Shown here: piece by piece, positions 8,644-17,412 of the stretch | How positions within the stretch are numbered: the first letter of the stretch is position 1 | Layout: every line of letters begins with the position of its first letter | DNA from: SAR202 cluster bacterium | Lineage (GTDB): Bacteria; Chloroflexota; Dehalococcoidia; Lucifugimonadales; UBA2962 | Assembly: GCA_009392275.1 (NCBI GenBank) | Contig: VFGV01000022.1 | Location: 124,001 to 188,000, forward strand | Direction: 5' to 3' | DNA: 64,000 nt | Made by a program: the position numbers and the translations under genes | The notes under the pieces: generated by a model | What the model was told of the DNA's origin: nothing | Databases searched by the model: none | Seen by the model: only the letters and a program-made list of their open reading frames with translations

Positions 8644-9657
8644 ATGCCCACAAAAATAGGAATAAATGGTTTTGGACGAATAGGAAGACAGGTATTAAGA
8701 GCTATAAGAGAGCGCCATCCCGACACTCTCGAGGTGGTGGCAATTAATGATCTAACCGATACAAAAACAAATGCGCATATGTTTAAATATGACACTAACT
8801 ATGGAGTATCCCCGGAAACCGTAGATTTTACTGAAAATTCCATAATTGTAGGTGACTATCCAATTTCAGTTCTAGCGGAACGGGATCCTAGTAATTTACC
8901 TTGGGGAAAACTTGGGGTTGATATAGTTATAGAATCAACAGGGTTTTTCACTAGTGGAGATAAGGCTTCCGGGCATCTGCAAGGCGGAGCCAAAAAAGTA
9001 ATAATCTCAGCTCCAGCTAAGGGCGAAGATATTACTATGGTTATGGGTGTAAACGAAGATCAATACGATCCTAGTAAACATAACGTTCTATCAAATGCTT
9101 CTTGTACGACCAATTGTATTGCTCCTATGGCTAAAGTGCTTGACGATGAATTTGGCATAAGTCATGGTTTAATGAGTACAATACATTCTTATACAAATGA
9201 TCAGAAAGTTTTAGATCAAGTTGCTTCGGACTTGCGAAGAGCACGTGCTGCTGCAATGAATATCATACCTACATCAACCGGTGCTGCTAAAGCTGTAGGT
9301 CTAGTATTGCCACACCTTAACGGTAAAATACATGGAATGGCATACAGAGTACCAACATCCACAGTATCAGTAACCGATTTCACAGTTGTTTTAAATAAAT
9401 CTGTTTCTGTTGATGACATTAATAACGCATATAAAAAATCAGCTGAGTCAAATCTCAAAGGGATTTTGGAATATACCGATGAACCGTTAGTCAGCAGTGA
9501 CTTTAAACAAAATACCCACAGTACAATAATCGATGGCCCATCAACAATGTCAATGGATGGAAGCCTAGTTAAAGTAGTGGGATGGTATGATAATGAGTGG
9601 GGATACAGTTGTAGAACATCAGACTTGGCAAACTATATTTCTAAACTTGGTTTTTAA
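8644..9657 (+). CDS. gap: Glyceraldehyde-3-phosphate dehydrogenase, type I
   Basis: NAD-dependent glycolytic/gluconeogenic dehydrogenase. The N-terminus KIGINGFGRIGRQVLRA is the NAD fold, the catalytic Cys is in SNASCTTNC (about 153-161), and the active-site His lies in TIHSYTNDQ. WYDNEWGYSCR near the C-terminus is also typical. The length of 337 is normal. It follows enolase in the same direction, giving a lower-glycolysis pair. The next gene, pdxS, has its own promoter. Confidence 0.97.
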   Translation: MPTKIGINGFGRIGRQVLRAIRERHPDTLEVVAINDLTDTKTNAHMFKYDTNYGVSPETVDFTENSIIVGDYPISVLAERDPSNLPWGKLGVDIVIESTGFFTSGDKASGHLQGGAKKVIISAPAKGEDITMVMGVNEDQYDPSKHNVLSNASCTTNCIAPMAKVLDDEFGISHGLMSTIHSYTNDQKVLDQVASDLRRARAAAMNIIPTSTGAAKAVGLVLPHLNGKIHGMAYRVPTSTVSVTDFTVVLNKSVSVDDINNAYKKSAESNLKGILEYTDEPLVSSDFKQNTHSTIIDGPSTMSMDGSLVKVVGWYDNEWGYSCRTSDLANYISKLGF

Positions 9658-9684
9658 TATAAAACAATAAACATCAACCTAAAA

Positions 9685-9714
9685 TTGCTTATAAATAATA
9701 ACAATGTTTATAAT
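9685..9714 (+). promoter_or_regulatory. Predicted sigma-70-type promoter for pdxST
   Basis: TTGCTT (9685-9690), an 18-nt spacer and a perfect TATAAT (9709-9714) lie in the 125-nt gap before pdxS. A strong GAGGAG ribosome site precedes the pdxS ATG. Position and sequence fit a housekeeping promoter. No operator was recognised. Confidence 0.5.
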
Positions 9715-9782
9715 AGCCTGCTAAGTACGTTAAATTTAGTTATAGGCTGTTATTAAAATGTGTTTAGTAAGAGGAGAACAAT

Positions 9783-10700
9783 ATGGCAACTGAAACAAAA
9801 TCAAAAAAGCAAGATGCGACAGAAACCGCGACATGGAGGGTTAAATCTGGCCTAGCGCAAATGCTTAAAGGTGGAGTCATTATGGATGTAGTGACGCCTG
9901 ATCAAGCAAAAATTGCTGAAGATGCAGGTGCTTGCGCAGTAATGGCCTTGGAAAGAGTTCCTTCGGACATTAGGACTGCTGGAGGAGTGGCTCGTATGTC
10001 AGATCCAACCATGATCAAAGGAATAATTGATGCCGTAACTATTCCTGTGATGGCAAAAGCCAGGATAGGTCATTTTGTAGAAGCCCAAACCTTAGAAGCA
10101 TTAGGTGTTGACTATATTGATGAATCCGAAGTATTAACGCCTGCAGATGAAAACAACCATATCAACAAACATGATTTCAAGGTGCCTTTCGTCTGTGGCT
10201 GCCGTAACCTTGGTGAAGCATTGCGCAGAATTGGTGAAGGAGCTGCAATGATCAGGACAAAGGGTGAAGCTGGCACAGGTAACGTGGTTGAGGCCGTCAG
10301 GCATGCACGGTCAGTACTTGGGGAAATTAAAAGAATACAGCATATGGATACTACTGAATTAATGGCCACAGCCAGAGATTTACAAGCCCCATATGACCTA
10401 GTTGTTGAAATCCATGAAACCGGTAAATTACCAGTTGTAAATTTTGCAGCTGGAGGAATAGCAACTCCCTCAGACGCCGCACTTATGATGCAGATTGGTG
10501 TAGAAGGTGTGTTTGTTGGATCAGGTATATTTAAATCGAATAACCCACAACTAATGGCGAATGCTATAGTAAAAGCAACTACCCACTATGAGGACCCAGA
10601 CATCATTGCCGAAGTTTCAACTGGATTAGGAGACGCCATGCGAGGACTGGATGTCAGAACTATGCCGGTTGAAGAGCAACTTGCCACTCGAGGATGGTAG
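9783..10700 (+). CDS. pdxS: Pyridoxal 5'-phosphate synthase, PdxS subunit
   Basis: Synthase subunit of the DXP-independent vitamin B6 pathway. It joins ribose 5-phosphate, glyceraldehyde 3-phosphate and ammonia into PLP. Family motifs are present throughout: [34 protein letters not shown] with the catalytic Lys region, [25 protein letters not shown] and the phosphate-binding [12 protein letters not shown]. The length of 305 is normal. A GAGGAG site precedes the ATG. The partner glutaminase pdxT lies 29 nt downstream. Confidence 0.98.
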   Translation: MATETKSKKQDATETATWRVKSGLAQMLKGGVIMDVVTPDQAKIAEDAGACAVMALERVPSDIRTAGGVARMSDPTMIKGIIDAVTIPVMAKARIGHFVEAQTLEALGVDYIDESEVLTPADENNHINKHDFKVPFVCGCRNLGEALRRIGEGAAMIRTKGEAGTGNVVEAVRHARSVLGEIKRIQHMDTTELMATARDLQAPYDLVVEIHETGKLPVVNFAAGGIATPSDAALMMQIGVEGVFVGSGIFKSNNPQLMANAIVKATTHYEDPDIIAEVSTGLGDAMRGLDVRTMPVEEQLATRGW

Positions 10701-10729
10701 CAAAATAAATAAGGCAACAAGATACTAAT

Positions 10730-11311
10730 ATGGTTCGTGTAGGAGTACTTGCTGTTCAAGGTGACTTTATAGAACACTCTCATGCCCTAAAAAGGGTGGG
10801 AGTAGAATCTGTTGAAGTACGGCTTCCCGAGCAACTGGATTCTGTTGATGGTTTAATAATTCCAGGCGGCGAAAGCACGACTATAGTTCAATTAATTGAC
10901 ATATATAAATTTCGTGATTCACTACGAGCTAAGTCAAGCGAAGGGTTCCCGATCTGGGGTACGTGTGCTGGCATGATAGTTATGGCATCTGAATTGACGG
11001 ATAAAAGGCCTGATCCACTAAAGCTAATGGATATAGTAGTAACTCGTAATGCTTTTGGAAGACAAGTAGATAGCTTTGAGGCGGATATAGATGTAAGCGG
11101 CATTAATGATGGTCCTTTCAGAGCAGTATTTATAAGGGCTCCAATAGTTACAAAAGTGGGCAAAAAAGTAAAAATATTAGCTGAGCTAGATAATGGAAAT
11201 GCTGTAGCAGTTCAGCAGAATAATCTTTTAGCAACCGCTTTTCACCCTGAACTAACCAATGACTCTAGAATGCATTTACTATTCGCAAAAATGATTGAGG
11301 ATTCAACATAG
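10730..11311 (+). CDS. pdxT: Pyridoxal 5'-phosphate synthase glutaminase subunit PdxT
   Basis: Class I glutamine amidotransferase that feeds ammonia to PdxS. The N-terminal VGVLAVQGDFIEH, the oxyanion region PGGESTT, the nucleophile Cys in GTCAGMI (about residue 79) and the HPELT motif supplying the catalytic His (about 169) are all present. The length of 193 is normal. It forms an operon with pdxS and ends 9 nt before the next gene. Confidence 0.97.
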   Translation: MVRVGVLAVQGDFIEHSHALKRVGVESVEVRLPEQLDSVDGLIIPGGESTTIVQLIDIYKFRDSLRAKSSEGFPIWGTCAGMIVMASELTDKRPDPLKLMDIVVTRNAFGRQVDSFEADIDVSGINDGPFRAVFIRAPIVTKVGKKVKILAELDNGNAVAVQQNNLLATAFHPELTNDSRMHLLFAKMIEDST

Positions 11312-11320
11312 ATAATAGCA

Positions 11321-12238
11321 ATGCCGAAAATTTTCCAACTTACCGACTTGCTGCAGTATCTAATATCTTACAATCAAGTTGGGATTAATTTTGCTTCTAT
11401 ACCAACAATACGTGATGGTTCTAATATATCACTAATATCACTATTATTTGATTCTATTCATAACATCATAGGAGCGACGAAACCCAGATCATTCGTCAAC
11501 ACTCAAAACCTATCGCTAATAACAGCTTACCCAATAGTTACCAACAGAAATTGGTTAATAAATCGACTATCATTTTCGAATAACCCTGTAGAATTTCTCC
11601 CTTCTCTTATAGCCTTTATGGCTAAAGATTTGTCAAAAATCGGAGCCAATAGAATTATTTTAAGAATAAACAAGAATGCCAATTTAGGTGAGCCGTTACA
11701 AAAGTCAGGATTTAAGTTTTCACATACAGAATTCTTGTTCGAGGGTAAGCCAAAAATCTTAGGTCAGAGTGACCTGGAAGTTAAAAAAAAGTCTGACTTT
11801 GATGACCTTGCTGTATATAGACTTTATAACCAAGTCACTCCATTAGAAGTTAGGTCTTTGTATTGCCCTACACTGCAGGACTGGCAGGATCTAAATAGGG
11901 AATACAAAAATATTGCACATGAATTTACGATAGCACAAAATTTTGATATCAAAGCTCACTTAAAAACTTATAGATCAAAACGAATTCAGATTGTTACTTT
12001 GCTGGCTGATCCAGAATACAACTATAATATTCTGAAACACTTTTTACAATTTGGTTTAAAAGTTTTAAATGAGATAGACAGGGTAAAAGTTTTTGTGCCA
12101 TATTTTCAAGTTAATATTCATAAAGCCGTTTCAGAAATTGACCTATTTAAAAGTGCTGAATACGATATCTATGTTTTACCGATTACCGCGACTCAAAAAT
12201 TAGCTACTGAGGAGACTTCCGTTGGATTTGCCACCTAA
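11321..12238 (+). CDS. Uncharacterised protein, possibly GNAT-like
   Basis: A 305-residue soluble protein that I do not recognise with confidence. Two halves can be seen. Residues about 1-145 look like an alpha/beta domain with the GANRIILRI...LQKSGFKFSHTEFLFEG pattern of an acetyltransferase core. The second half opens with VYRLYNQVTPLEVRSLYCPTLQDW. No catalytic residues or membrane segments are evident. The last 17 nt overlap the start of the R3H ATPase gene, so the two are translationally coupled. A GNAT fold is only an inference. Confidence 0.5.
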   Translation: MPKIFQLTDLLQYLISYNQVGINFASIPTIRDGSNISLISLLFDSIHNIIGATKPRSFVNTQNLSLITAYPIVTNRNWLINRLSFSNNPVEFLPSLIAFMAKDLSKIGANRIILRINKNANLGEPLQKSGFKFSHTEFLFEGKPKILGQSDLEVKKKSDFDDLAVYRLYNQVTPLEVRSLYCPTLQDWQDLNREYKNIAHEFTIAQNFDIKAHLKTYRSKRIQIVTLLADPEYNYNILKHFLQFGLKVLNEIDRVKVFVPYFQVNIHKAVSEIDLFKSAEYDIYVLPITATQKLATEETSVGFAT

Positions 12239-13796
12239 TCAACATGAATCTTATGATTCTTCACATGACCATGAGATTGAGACTCTAACCGAGATATTAC
12301 CAAGCAACATTAAAGATCCACTGCTTTCAATTGATGAGTTACATAATTTACTAGAAGTAGTCATCGACTTAGGTAGAGTTCCACAAGCCAGATTTACAAC
12401 CGGGACAAATTCACTGGGAAACAGAGAGGTGACCGTCGAGGATATAAATTATATAACTCAACGAATCGGAGATTTTGGAGAGGACAACCGCGCAGGCATT
12501 GAAAGGACTCTACATAGAATCTCTGCGATTCGTAATAGGTCTAATAAAATAATTGGACTAACATTGAGAGTAGGCAGGGCAGTTTTTGGAACTATAAAAA
12601 TTATTGAAGACTTAATATTAACGGGGAAAAGTACTTTGTTATTGGGTCGCCCTGGTATAGGTAAAACCACTATGCTTAGAGAGGTGGCAAGAGTACTTGC
12701 AGATACTGCTCATAAACGAGTCGTCATAGTAGATACTTCAAATGAAATCGCTGGTGACGGAGATATACCTCACTCGAGTATAGGCAATGCACGGCGAATG
12801 CAAGTTTCCACACCCTTAAATCAGCACTCTGTGATGATTGAAGCTGTAGAAAACCATATGCCTGAAGTAATTGTAATCGATGAAATAGGAACAGAGCTTG
12901 AAGCGAATGCAGCAAGAACTATCGCTGAAAGAGGCGTTCAATTGGTTGCAACAGCTCACGGAAACACTCTGGAAAACCTTATTAGAAACCCTACCCTTTC
13001 TGACCTAATCGGAGGTATTCATACAGTTACTTTAGGTGACGATGAAGCCAGACGAAGACGTACACAGAAAACTGTGCTTGAGAGACGCTCTCCTCCAACT
13101 TTTGATGTTTTAATTGAAATCCAGGGTAGAAACTTAGTGGCGGTCCATGAAAATGTGGCATATACCGTAGATAAAATTTTACGTGACTCACTATTTAAAC
13201 CTGACATTAGAAGTATAGACGAATCAGGAAATATACTCATAAATAACGATTCAACCAGGTCAGTATCTGACGCACCGGAATTTAACTATGCTGATGTCAC
13301 CACAGATGATCACTTTGACTCTGAAATCAATATTAGAACTACTAGAATCATGCCATATGGAGTTAATAAAGGAAGGTTACAGAAAGCTATCATTGCTTCT
13401 AACTTAAAAATAGATCTTGTAAATGACATAAATAGTGCAGACTTATTGTTAACAACTAAAAATTACTACCGAAGGAGAACGAAGGCATTGCGGGAAGCAG
13501 AAAATCGAGGTAGGCCTGTATATGTAGTGAGAAGAAATACCTCCCAGCAAATTGAGCAGTTTATTAAAGCTATTTCGCGACAAAATGACTTCAACAATCA
13601 AACTCCTGCAATTTCCACTGCACTACAAGAAGCCAAAAAGGCTGTACATGAAGTAAAAGACGGTAAAAAAGAAATCGAGCTTACACCACAAGGTGCGTAC
13701 ATCAGGCACCTACAACATGCAATTGCTGACAAATATGGCATATCATCTACTAGTACGGGGCGCGACCCAAAACGAAAGGTGATCATATATAAATAA
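12222..13796 (+). CDS. SpoIIIAA-like AAA ATPase with C-terminal R3H domain
   Basis: P-loop ATPase of the SpoIIIAA/Ycf45 'R3H domain' family, found in Chloroflexota, cyanobacteria and plastids. Walker A LGRPGIGKTTMLRE lies near residues 142-155, Walker B VIVIDEIGTE near 222-231, and the sensor-like QLVATAHGNTLENL follows. The C-terminus (about 486-524) has the R3H nucleic-acid-binding signature, RHLQH followed by a basic RDPKRKVIIY. The cellular role is unknown; nucleic-acid binding is expected from R3H. The TTG start at 12222 is supported by GAGGAG (12209-12214) 7 nt upstream. Confidence 0.85.
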   Translation: MDLPPNQHESYDSSHDHEIETLTEILPSNIKDPLLSIDELHNLLEVVIDLGRVPQARFTTGTNSLGNREVTVEDINYITQRIGDFGEDNRAGIERTLHRISAIRNRSNKIIGLTLRVGRAVFGTIKIIEDLILTGKSTLLLGRPGIGKTTMLREVARVLADTAHKRVVIVDTSNEIAGDGDIPHSSIGNARRMQVSTPLNQHSVMIEAVENHMPEVIVIDEIGTELEANAARTIAERGVQLVATAHGNTLENLIRNPTLSDLIGGIHTVTLGDDEARRRRTQKTVLERRSPPTFDVLIEIQGRNLVAVHENVAYTVDKILRDSLFKPDIRSIDESGNILINNDSTRSVSDAPEFNYADVTTDDHFDSEINIRTTRIMPYGVNKGRLQKAIIASNLKIDLVNDINSADLLLTTKNYYRRRTKALREAENRGRPVYVVRRNTSQQIEQFIKAISRQNDFNNQTPAISTALQEAKKAVHEVKDGKKEIELTPQGAYIRHLQHAIADKYGISSTSTGRDPKRKVIIYK

Positions 13797-13847
13797 ATAT
13801 GTTAAATAGTCTTATATTAATAAAGTTAATCAATAGTGGATTAAATT

Positions 13848-14492
13848 ATGTCAATTCTTATAACGCTTGAAGGCGGCGATGGATCTGGCAAATCCACCCA
13901 AGCAAGGCTATTATCATTAGCTTTAATTGATAATGGTTACAAGGTCACTTTATTAAGAGAACCAGGTGGTACTAAGTTAGGAGAAAACTTAAGAGAAATA
14001 TTAAACGACAGTCAAGGAAACCATACTGCTCTGACTGACATGTCTCAACTTTATTTATTTCTAGCTGCAAGAACTCAACTAGTTGCAGAGAGAATTGCTC
14101 CAGTACTATCAAAACCAAATAATGTCATAGTTTGTGATCGATACATAGATTCAACTGTCGCATACCAGGGTTACGGATTTGGTTTTGATATTGATTTCAT
14201 TAAACAGGCTAATTACAACGCCATTGGAAATTTTATGCCAAATCTGACAATATTAATCGATTGTCCAATTGAAACCTCAATAGCACGTACATTGTCACGG
14301 ACAGAAGATGTTAGTAGATTCGAGACAAAACCCAATGATTTTCATCAAAGGGTAAGATCAGGGTTCATTGAATTAGCAAATGAAAATCCTGATCGATGGA
14401 AGATAGTAGATGGTACATTAGATGAAAAAACATTGTCTCAGCATATATTCACTTTAGCTTTAGATGTAATAAACAAATTTGATATAAAGTAA
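13848..14492 (+). CDS. tmk: Thymidylate kinase
   Basis: Phosphorylates dTMP to dTDP for DNA synthesis. The P-loop LEGGDGSGKSTQA is at residues 6-18, the DRx motif with substrate contacts is VCDRYIDSTVAYQGYG (about 99-114), and a lid with Arg residues follows ARTLSRTEDVSRFE. The length of 214 is normal. It lies 51 nt after the R3H ATPase and abuts the PPOX gene by 1 nt. Confidence 0.96.
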   Translation: MSILITLEGGDGSGKSTQARLLSLALIDNGYKVTLLREPGGTKLGENLREILNDSQGNHTALTDMSQLYLFLAARTQLVAERIAPVLSKPNNVIVCDRYIDSTVAYQGYGFGFDIDFIKQANYNAIGNFMPNLTILIDCPIETSIARTLSRTEDVSRFETKPNDFHQRVRSGFIELANENPDRWKIVDGTLDEKTLSQHIFTLALDVINKFDIK

Positions 14493-14493
14493 A

Positions 14494-14904
14494 ATGATAA
14501 ATTTATCGAAAAGAGCAGAAGTTCTGATCAAAAGCAACTATCTTGCCAATCTAGTTACTTTAATGCCTGATGGTTCACCCCATGTCGCTCCTGTATGGTA
14601 CAAGTATGATGGTCAAAATTACTTGATACTTTCTGAGCCAAAAACAATAAAGGTCAAAAACATATATAGTGACAATAGGACGGCAATTTTAATCTCCAAA
14701 CCCGATCCACCATACTCTTACGTTATGCTTAAAGGCCATGCAAACACATCTAATTACGAATATGAAGATCTTTTAATGGAATTATCTATTAAATACTTAG
14801 GTGAAATAGCAGGGGAAAAATATGGTAATGAAATAAAAGAGACTAGTGATTTAATTTTAATTACATTTACTCCAAATAAAGTTGTTGAATTTTTTGATTC
14901 ATAA
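14494..14904 (+). CDS. PPOX-class (probably F420-dependent) flavin/deazaflavin oxidoreductase
   Basis: Small split-barrel protein of the pyridoxamine-phosphate-oxidase-like superfamily, 136 residues. The opening LANLVTLMPDGSPHVAPVWYKYDG and the KVKNIYSDNRTAILI strand are typical of the TIGR03618-type PPOX group, many of which use F420. Such enzymes reduce varied substrates, and none can be named here. The presence of cofC and cofD elsewhere in the window makes F420 use plausible, but FMN cannot be excluded. It abuts tmk and converges, with no spacer, on the PHP phosphatase. Confidence 0.75.
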   Translation: MINLSKRAEVLIKSNYLANLVTLMPDGSPHVAPVWYKYDGQNYLILSEPKTIKVKNIYSDNRTAILISKPDPPYSYVMLKGHANTSNYEYEDLLMELSIKYLGEIAGEKYGNEIKETSDLILITFTPNKVVEFFDS

Positions 14905-15630
14905 TCAGCAAATTTTATAAGTACCATTAATAATCGACTTTGGATTATCATAAACCATTGCTTTGGCCTTAAGTTCACCAACCAAACGAGCTGCAGCTTT
15001 GAATCCAATATGCAAATCGGGTGCTCGACGTCCGAATGGTCTGTGACAATCAGATCCAATAACATGAACAAGGCCTGTGGCAACTAGCATTTCTGTGAAA
15101 GACTTCACTTCTTGCCCAAATTGTCCGATTAAACTTCCAGACGTGATTTGAGCAATCATACCTTTATCTAAAAATGCCTCCAATTTAGCTGGGTTATTTT
15201 GTATCAGCTCGATTCTTTCTGGATGAGCTAACACAGGAACTATGCCATTTTTAATAAGCTGATACAGGGTATCGTCAACATAATTCGGATAACCAAAAAA
15301 CGGGAGTTCAATTAATGCGAATTTCGTCGAATTAATTGTCAATGATTTACCTGTCGCAAACATATCTGGACTATCGGACGCCAAATGATTTTCCATGCCG
15401 ATCTTTAAAGTGATATTTAAATTCAAATCTTTAACATCTTGCTTTAATAGTTGAAGTAAACTTTCAACATGCTTGACTGATGTTTTTTCATTTACATCTT
15501 TCATGTGAGGTGTGGCTATTAATGTTTTAACTCCGGTACGCGAAGCCTCTATAATCATCGCTAAACTTTCATTTCTGCTTCGAGGTCCATCATCAATTTG
15601 GGGTAATATATGGGCATGAATATCATACAT
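14905..15630 (-). CDS. CpsB/YwqE-type PHP-domain phosphatase
   Basis: Metal-dependent PHP-fold protein resembling the CpsB/YwqE tyrosine-protein phosphatases of capsule loci. The N-terminus DIHAHILPQIDDGPRS gives the first metal-site His pair, TLIATPHM the second, GMENHL the third, and VLAHPER plus VIGSDCH the C-terminal ligands. The 241-residue length fits. No tyrosine kinase (CpsD/Wzc) is nearby, so a capsule role is not supported locally. It lies 2 nt after the PIG-L gene, so both are probably on one transcript. Confidence 0.85.
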   Translation of the reverse strand: MYDIHAHILPQIDDGPRSRNESLAMIIEASRTGVKTLIATPHMKDVNEKTSVKHVESLLQLLKQDVKDLNLNITLKIGMENHLASDSPDMFATGKSLTINSTKFALIELPFFGYPNYVDDTLYQLIKNGIVPVLAHPERIELIQNNPAKLEAFLDKGMIAQITSGSLIGQFGQEVKSFTEMLVATGLVHVIGSDCHRPFGRRAPDLHIGFKAAARLVGELKAKAMVYDNPKSIINGTYKIC

Positions 15631-15632
15631 AG

Positions 15633-16325
15633 TTAGTCACGAAAAGTTACACGTCTAAAAGATTCTCCATATTGGTACTCTTGATTTAATGCCGCTCTTT
15701 TCGCACTATCTTTAAGTCTTGCTCCGATGCTCTGCTTATCTGATAGTTGGCTTGAGTGCTGCTTAAGAGCCTCAATTTTAGTATCAATATATTGAGTTAT
15801 GTTAACTGTCTCATTAGGATTCTCGGAGCCCCAGAATAAAACATCTGCAACTTTATGAGTCAAAATTCCTTCATTTTCATGATGAGGATAATACAATCGG
15901 TCTCTAGAATAAGGATATACTGCATCAAGCACTACCTGCCCTGCAATCCTATGATCTCTATGAATATAAAACTTCTGTCTTACAGGATCTGTAGATAACA
16001 CCACTTCTGGGCGATATCTTCTTATATTCTTAACGATGCGTTCCCTGAATTCTTTTGTATCTTCTAATTCACCGTCTGGATAATCAAAATATATAACCTC
16101 CTGTAATCCCATTATTTCTGAGGCCGCCCGTTGTTCGATTGCACGAATATCAGATAACTTTTGAGAAGTCATATCAGGTTCAGCAGAACCTTTATCTCCA
16201 TTGGTGCATACTAACAAAACCCCGTATGATCCTTCAGAAATCCATTTGGAAATCGTCCCGCCAGCGCCTAACTCAGCGTCATCCGGATGCGGAGTAATGA
16301 CTATAAAACGTTTTGGAATATACAT
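15633..16325 (-). CDS. PIG-L family deacetylase (MshB/BshB-like)
   Basis: Zinc-dependent N-acetylglucosaminyl deacetylase family. The Zn motif TPHPDDAELGAGGTI is at the N-terminus and the second His region is HRDHR (IHRDHRIAGQ). The product is 230 residues from the ATG at 16325. A TTG six codons earlier (16343) is an alternative start. Family members deacetylate GlcNAc-linked substrates, including GlcNAc-inositol (MshB) and GlcNAc-malate (BshB). A MshA-like glycosyltransferase and a MshD-like acetyltransferase lie close by, which suggests a pseudodisaccharide-thiol role, but the substrate is not proven. Confidence 0.85.
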   Translation of the reverse strand: MYIPKRFIVITPHPDDAELGAGGTISKWISEGSYGVLLVCTNGDKGSAEPDMTSQKLSDIRAIEQRAASEIMGLQEVIYFDYPDGELEDTKEFRERIVKNIRRYRPEVVLSTDPVRQKFYIHRDHRIAGQVVLDAVYPYSRDRLYYPHHENEGILTHKVADVLFWGSENPNETVNITQYIDTKIEALKQHSSQLSDKQSIGARLKDSAKRAALNQEYQYGESFRRVTFRD

Positions 16326-16488
16326 ATATAACCGTCCATTCAAATATTAAAAACTATAATTGGATTCATAATAATGCCTTGAGATTTTAACAGGTGCATA
16401 AAAAGGTATTGTTAGTGATTTATGCCTCTGATACACTCCCTCCGCTTGTTATTTTAAGTAAAACTAATACTATTAATATTACATTTGT

Positions 16489-17409
16489 ATGCAAAGCACC
16501 GCTGTAATCAGTAAATTCGCGTGGAATAAATTAGATGTATGGACAGAAATGCTCAACCATGGTTTGGCTTCTGATGATGATCTGTACATTAATCAAACAA
16601 CCAAAGAATCGTTTTTAAAGCAACCTGACATTGACCCGGAAAATAATTGTTTTATAGCTGAAATTGAAGAAACTCCGGTTGGGTTATTACGTGTAACAAA
16701 TGAAGCCACAATACGTCGTGCGGTAGCAAATTTATTTGTAAATCCTGAGTACAGGCGTTTTGGTATAGGAAGACAATTGCTCCAAACAGCGATTGATCGT
16801 GCGCGCGAATTGAATGCGCAGATTTTACATATTCAAGTGGAGGTTAATAATGATTCGGGCAGGTTTCTATTAGAGCAAGCTGGTTTCGCTGCAGTAAGAA
16901 GATACTGGAAGCTAACCAAAAAAAATGGTCAGGTTTACGAAGATACACCACCTTTAGGTTATCAACTTAGATTTTTCAATATGGGCAAAGACGAGGAACA
17001 GCTTACAGAATTGCAAAACAAGTCCTTTACGGGAAGCTGGGGGTTCAGTCCAAATTCAGTTAAACAAATATGGTCTAAAGTTAGGCTAACTGAATGGGAA
17101 AGTGATGGGATTCTCATACTGGAAAATTCAAACCATAAGATTATCGGCTACAATTGGACTCATCGACCTAAAAAGATTGATTCCATGAATGGATATATTG
17201 GAATGACAGGCATTGATCCAGAACTTAGGGGCTTAGGTCTAGGTCGTTACATTGTGCAATCTGGCATCAACTATCTTAGTTCACTAAAAATACCTAAAGT
17301 TAATCTAGAGGTAGACGCAAGCAACATGTCGGCTAGGGAACTTTATCTGTCATTAGGCTTTGAATTACTTGAAGAAACAGTATGGTACGAACTTAATCTA
17401 AATCATTAG
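16489..17409 (+). CDS. Tandem-GNAT acetyltransferase, MshD-like
   Basis: 306-residue protein made of two GNAT domains. Domain 1 (about 1-145) carries the acetyl-CoA loop YRRFGIGRQLLQTAI and VEVNNDSGRFLLEQAGF. Domain 2 (about 160-306) carries MTGIDPELRGLGLGRYI and LEVDASNMSARELYLSLGF. This two-domain layout, with the second domain better preserved, is that of mycothiol synthase MshD, which acetylates the cysteinyl amine. Many other tandem GNATs exist, so the specificity is inference from the neighbouring PIG-L and GT4 genes. It converges on the glycosyltransferase with a 3-nt gap. Confidence 0.7.
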   Translation: MQSTAVISKFAWNKLDVWTEMLNHGLASDDDLYINQTTKESFLKQPDIDPENNCFIAEIEETPVGLLRVTNEATIRRAVANLFVNPEYRRFGIGRQLLQTAIDRARELNAQILHIQVEVNNDSGRFLLEQAGFAAVRRYWKLTKKNGQVYEDTPPLGYQLRFFNMGKDEEQLTELQNKSFTGSWGFSPNSVKQIWSKVRLTEWESDGILILENSNHKIIGYNWTHRPKKIDSMNGYIGMTGIDPELRGLGLGRYIVQSGINYLSSLKIPKVNLEVDASNMSARELYLSLGFELLEETVWYELNLNH

Positions 17410-17412
17410 AAA

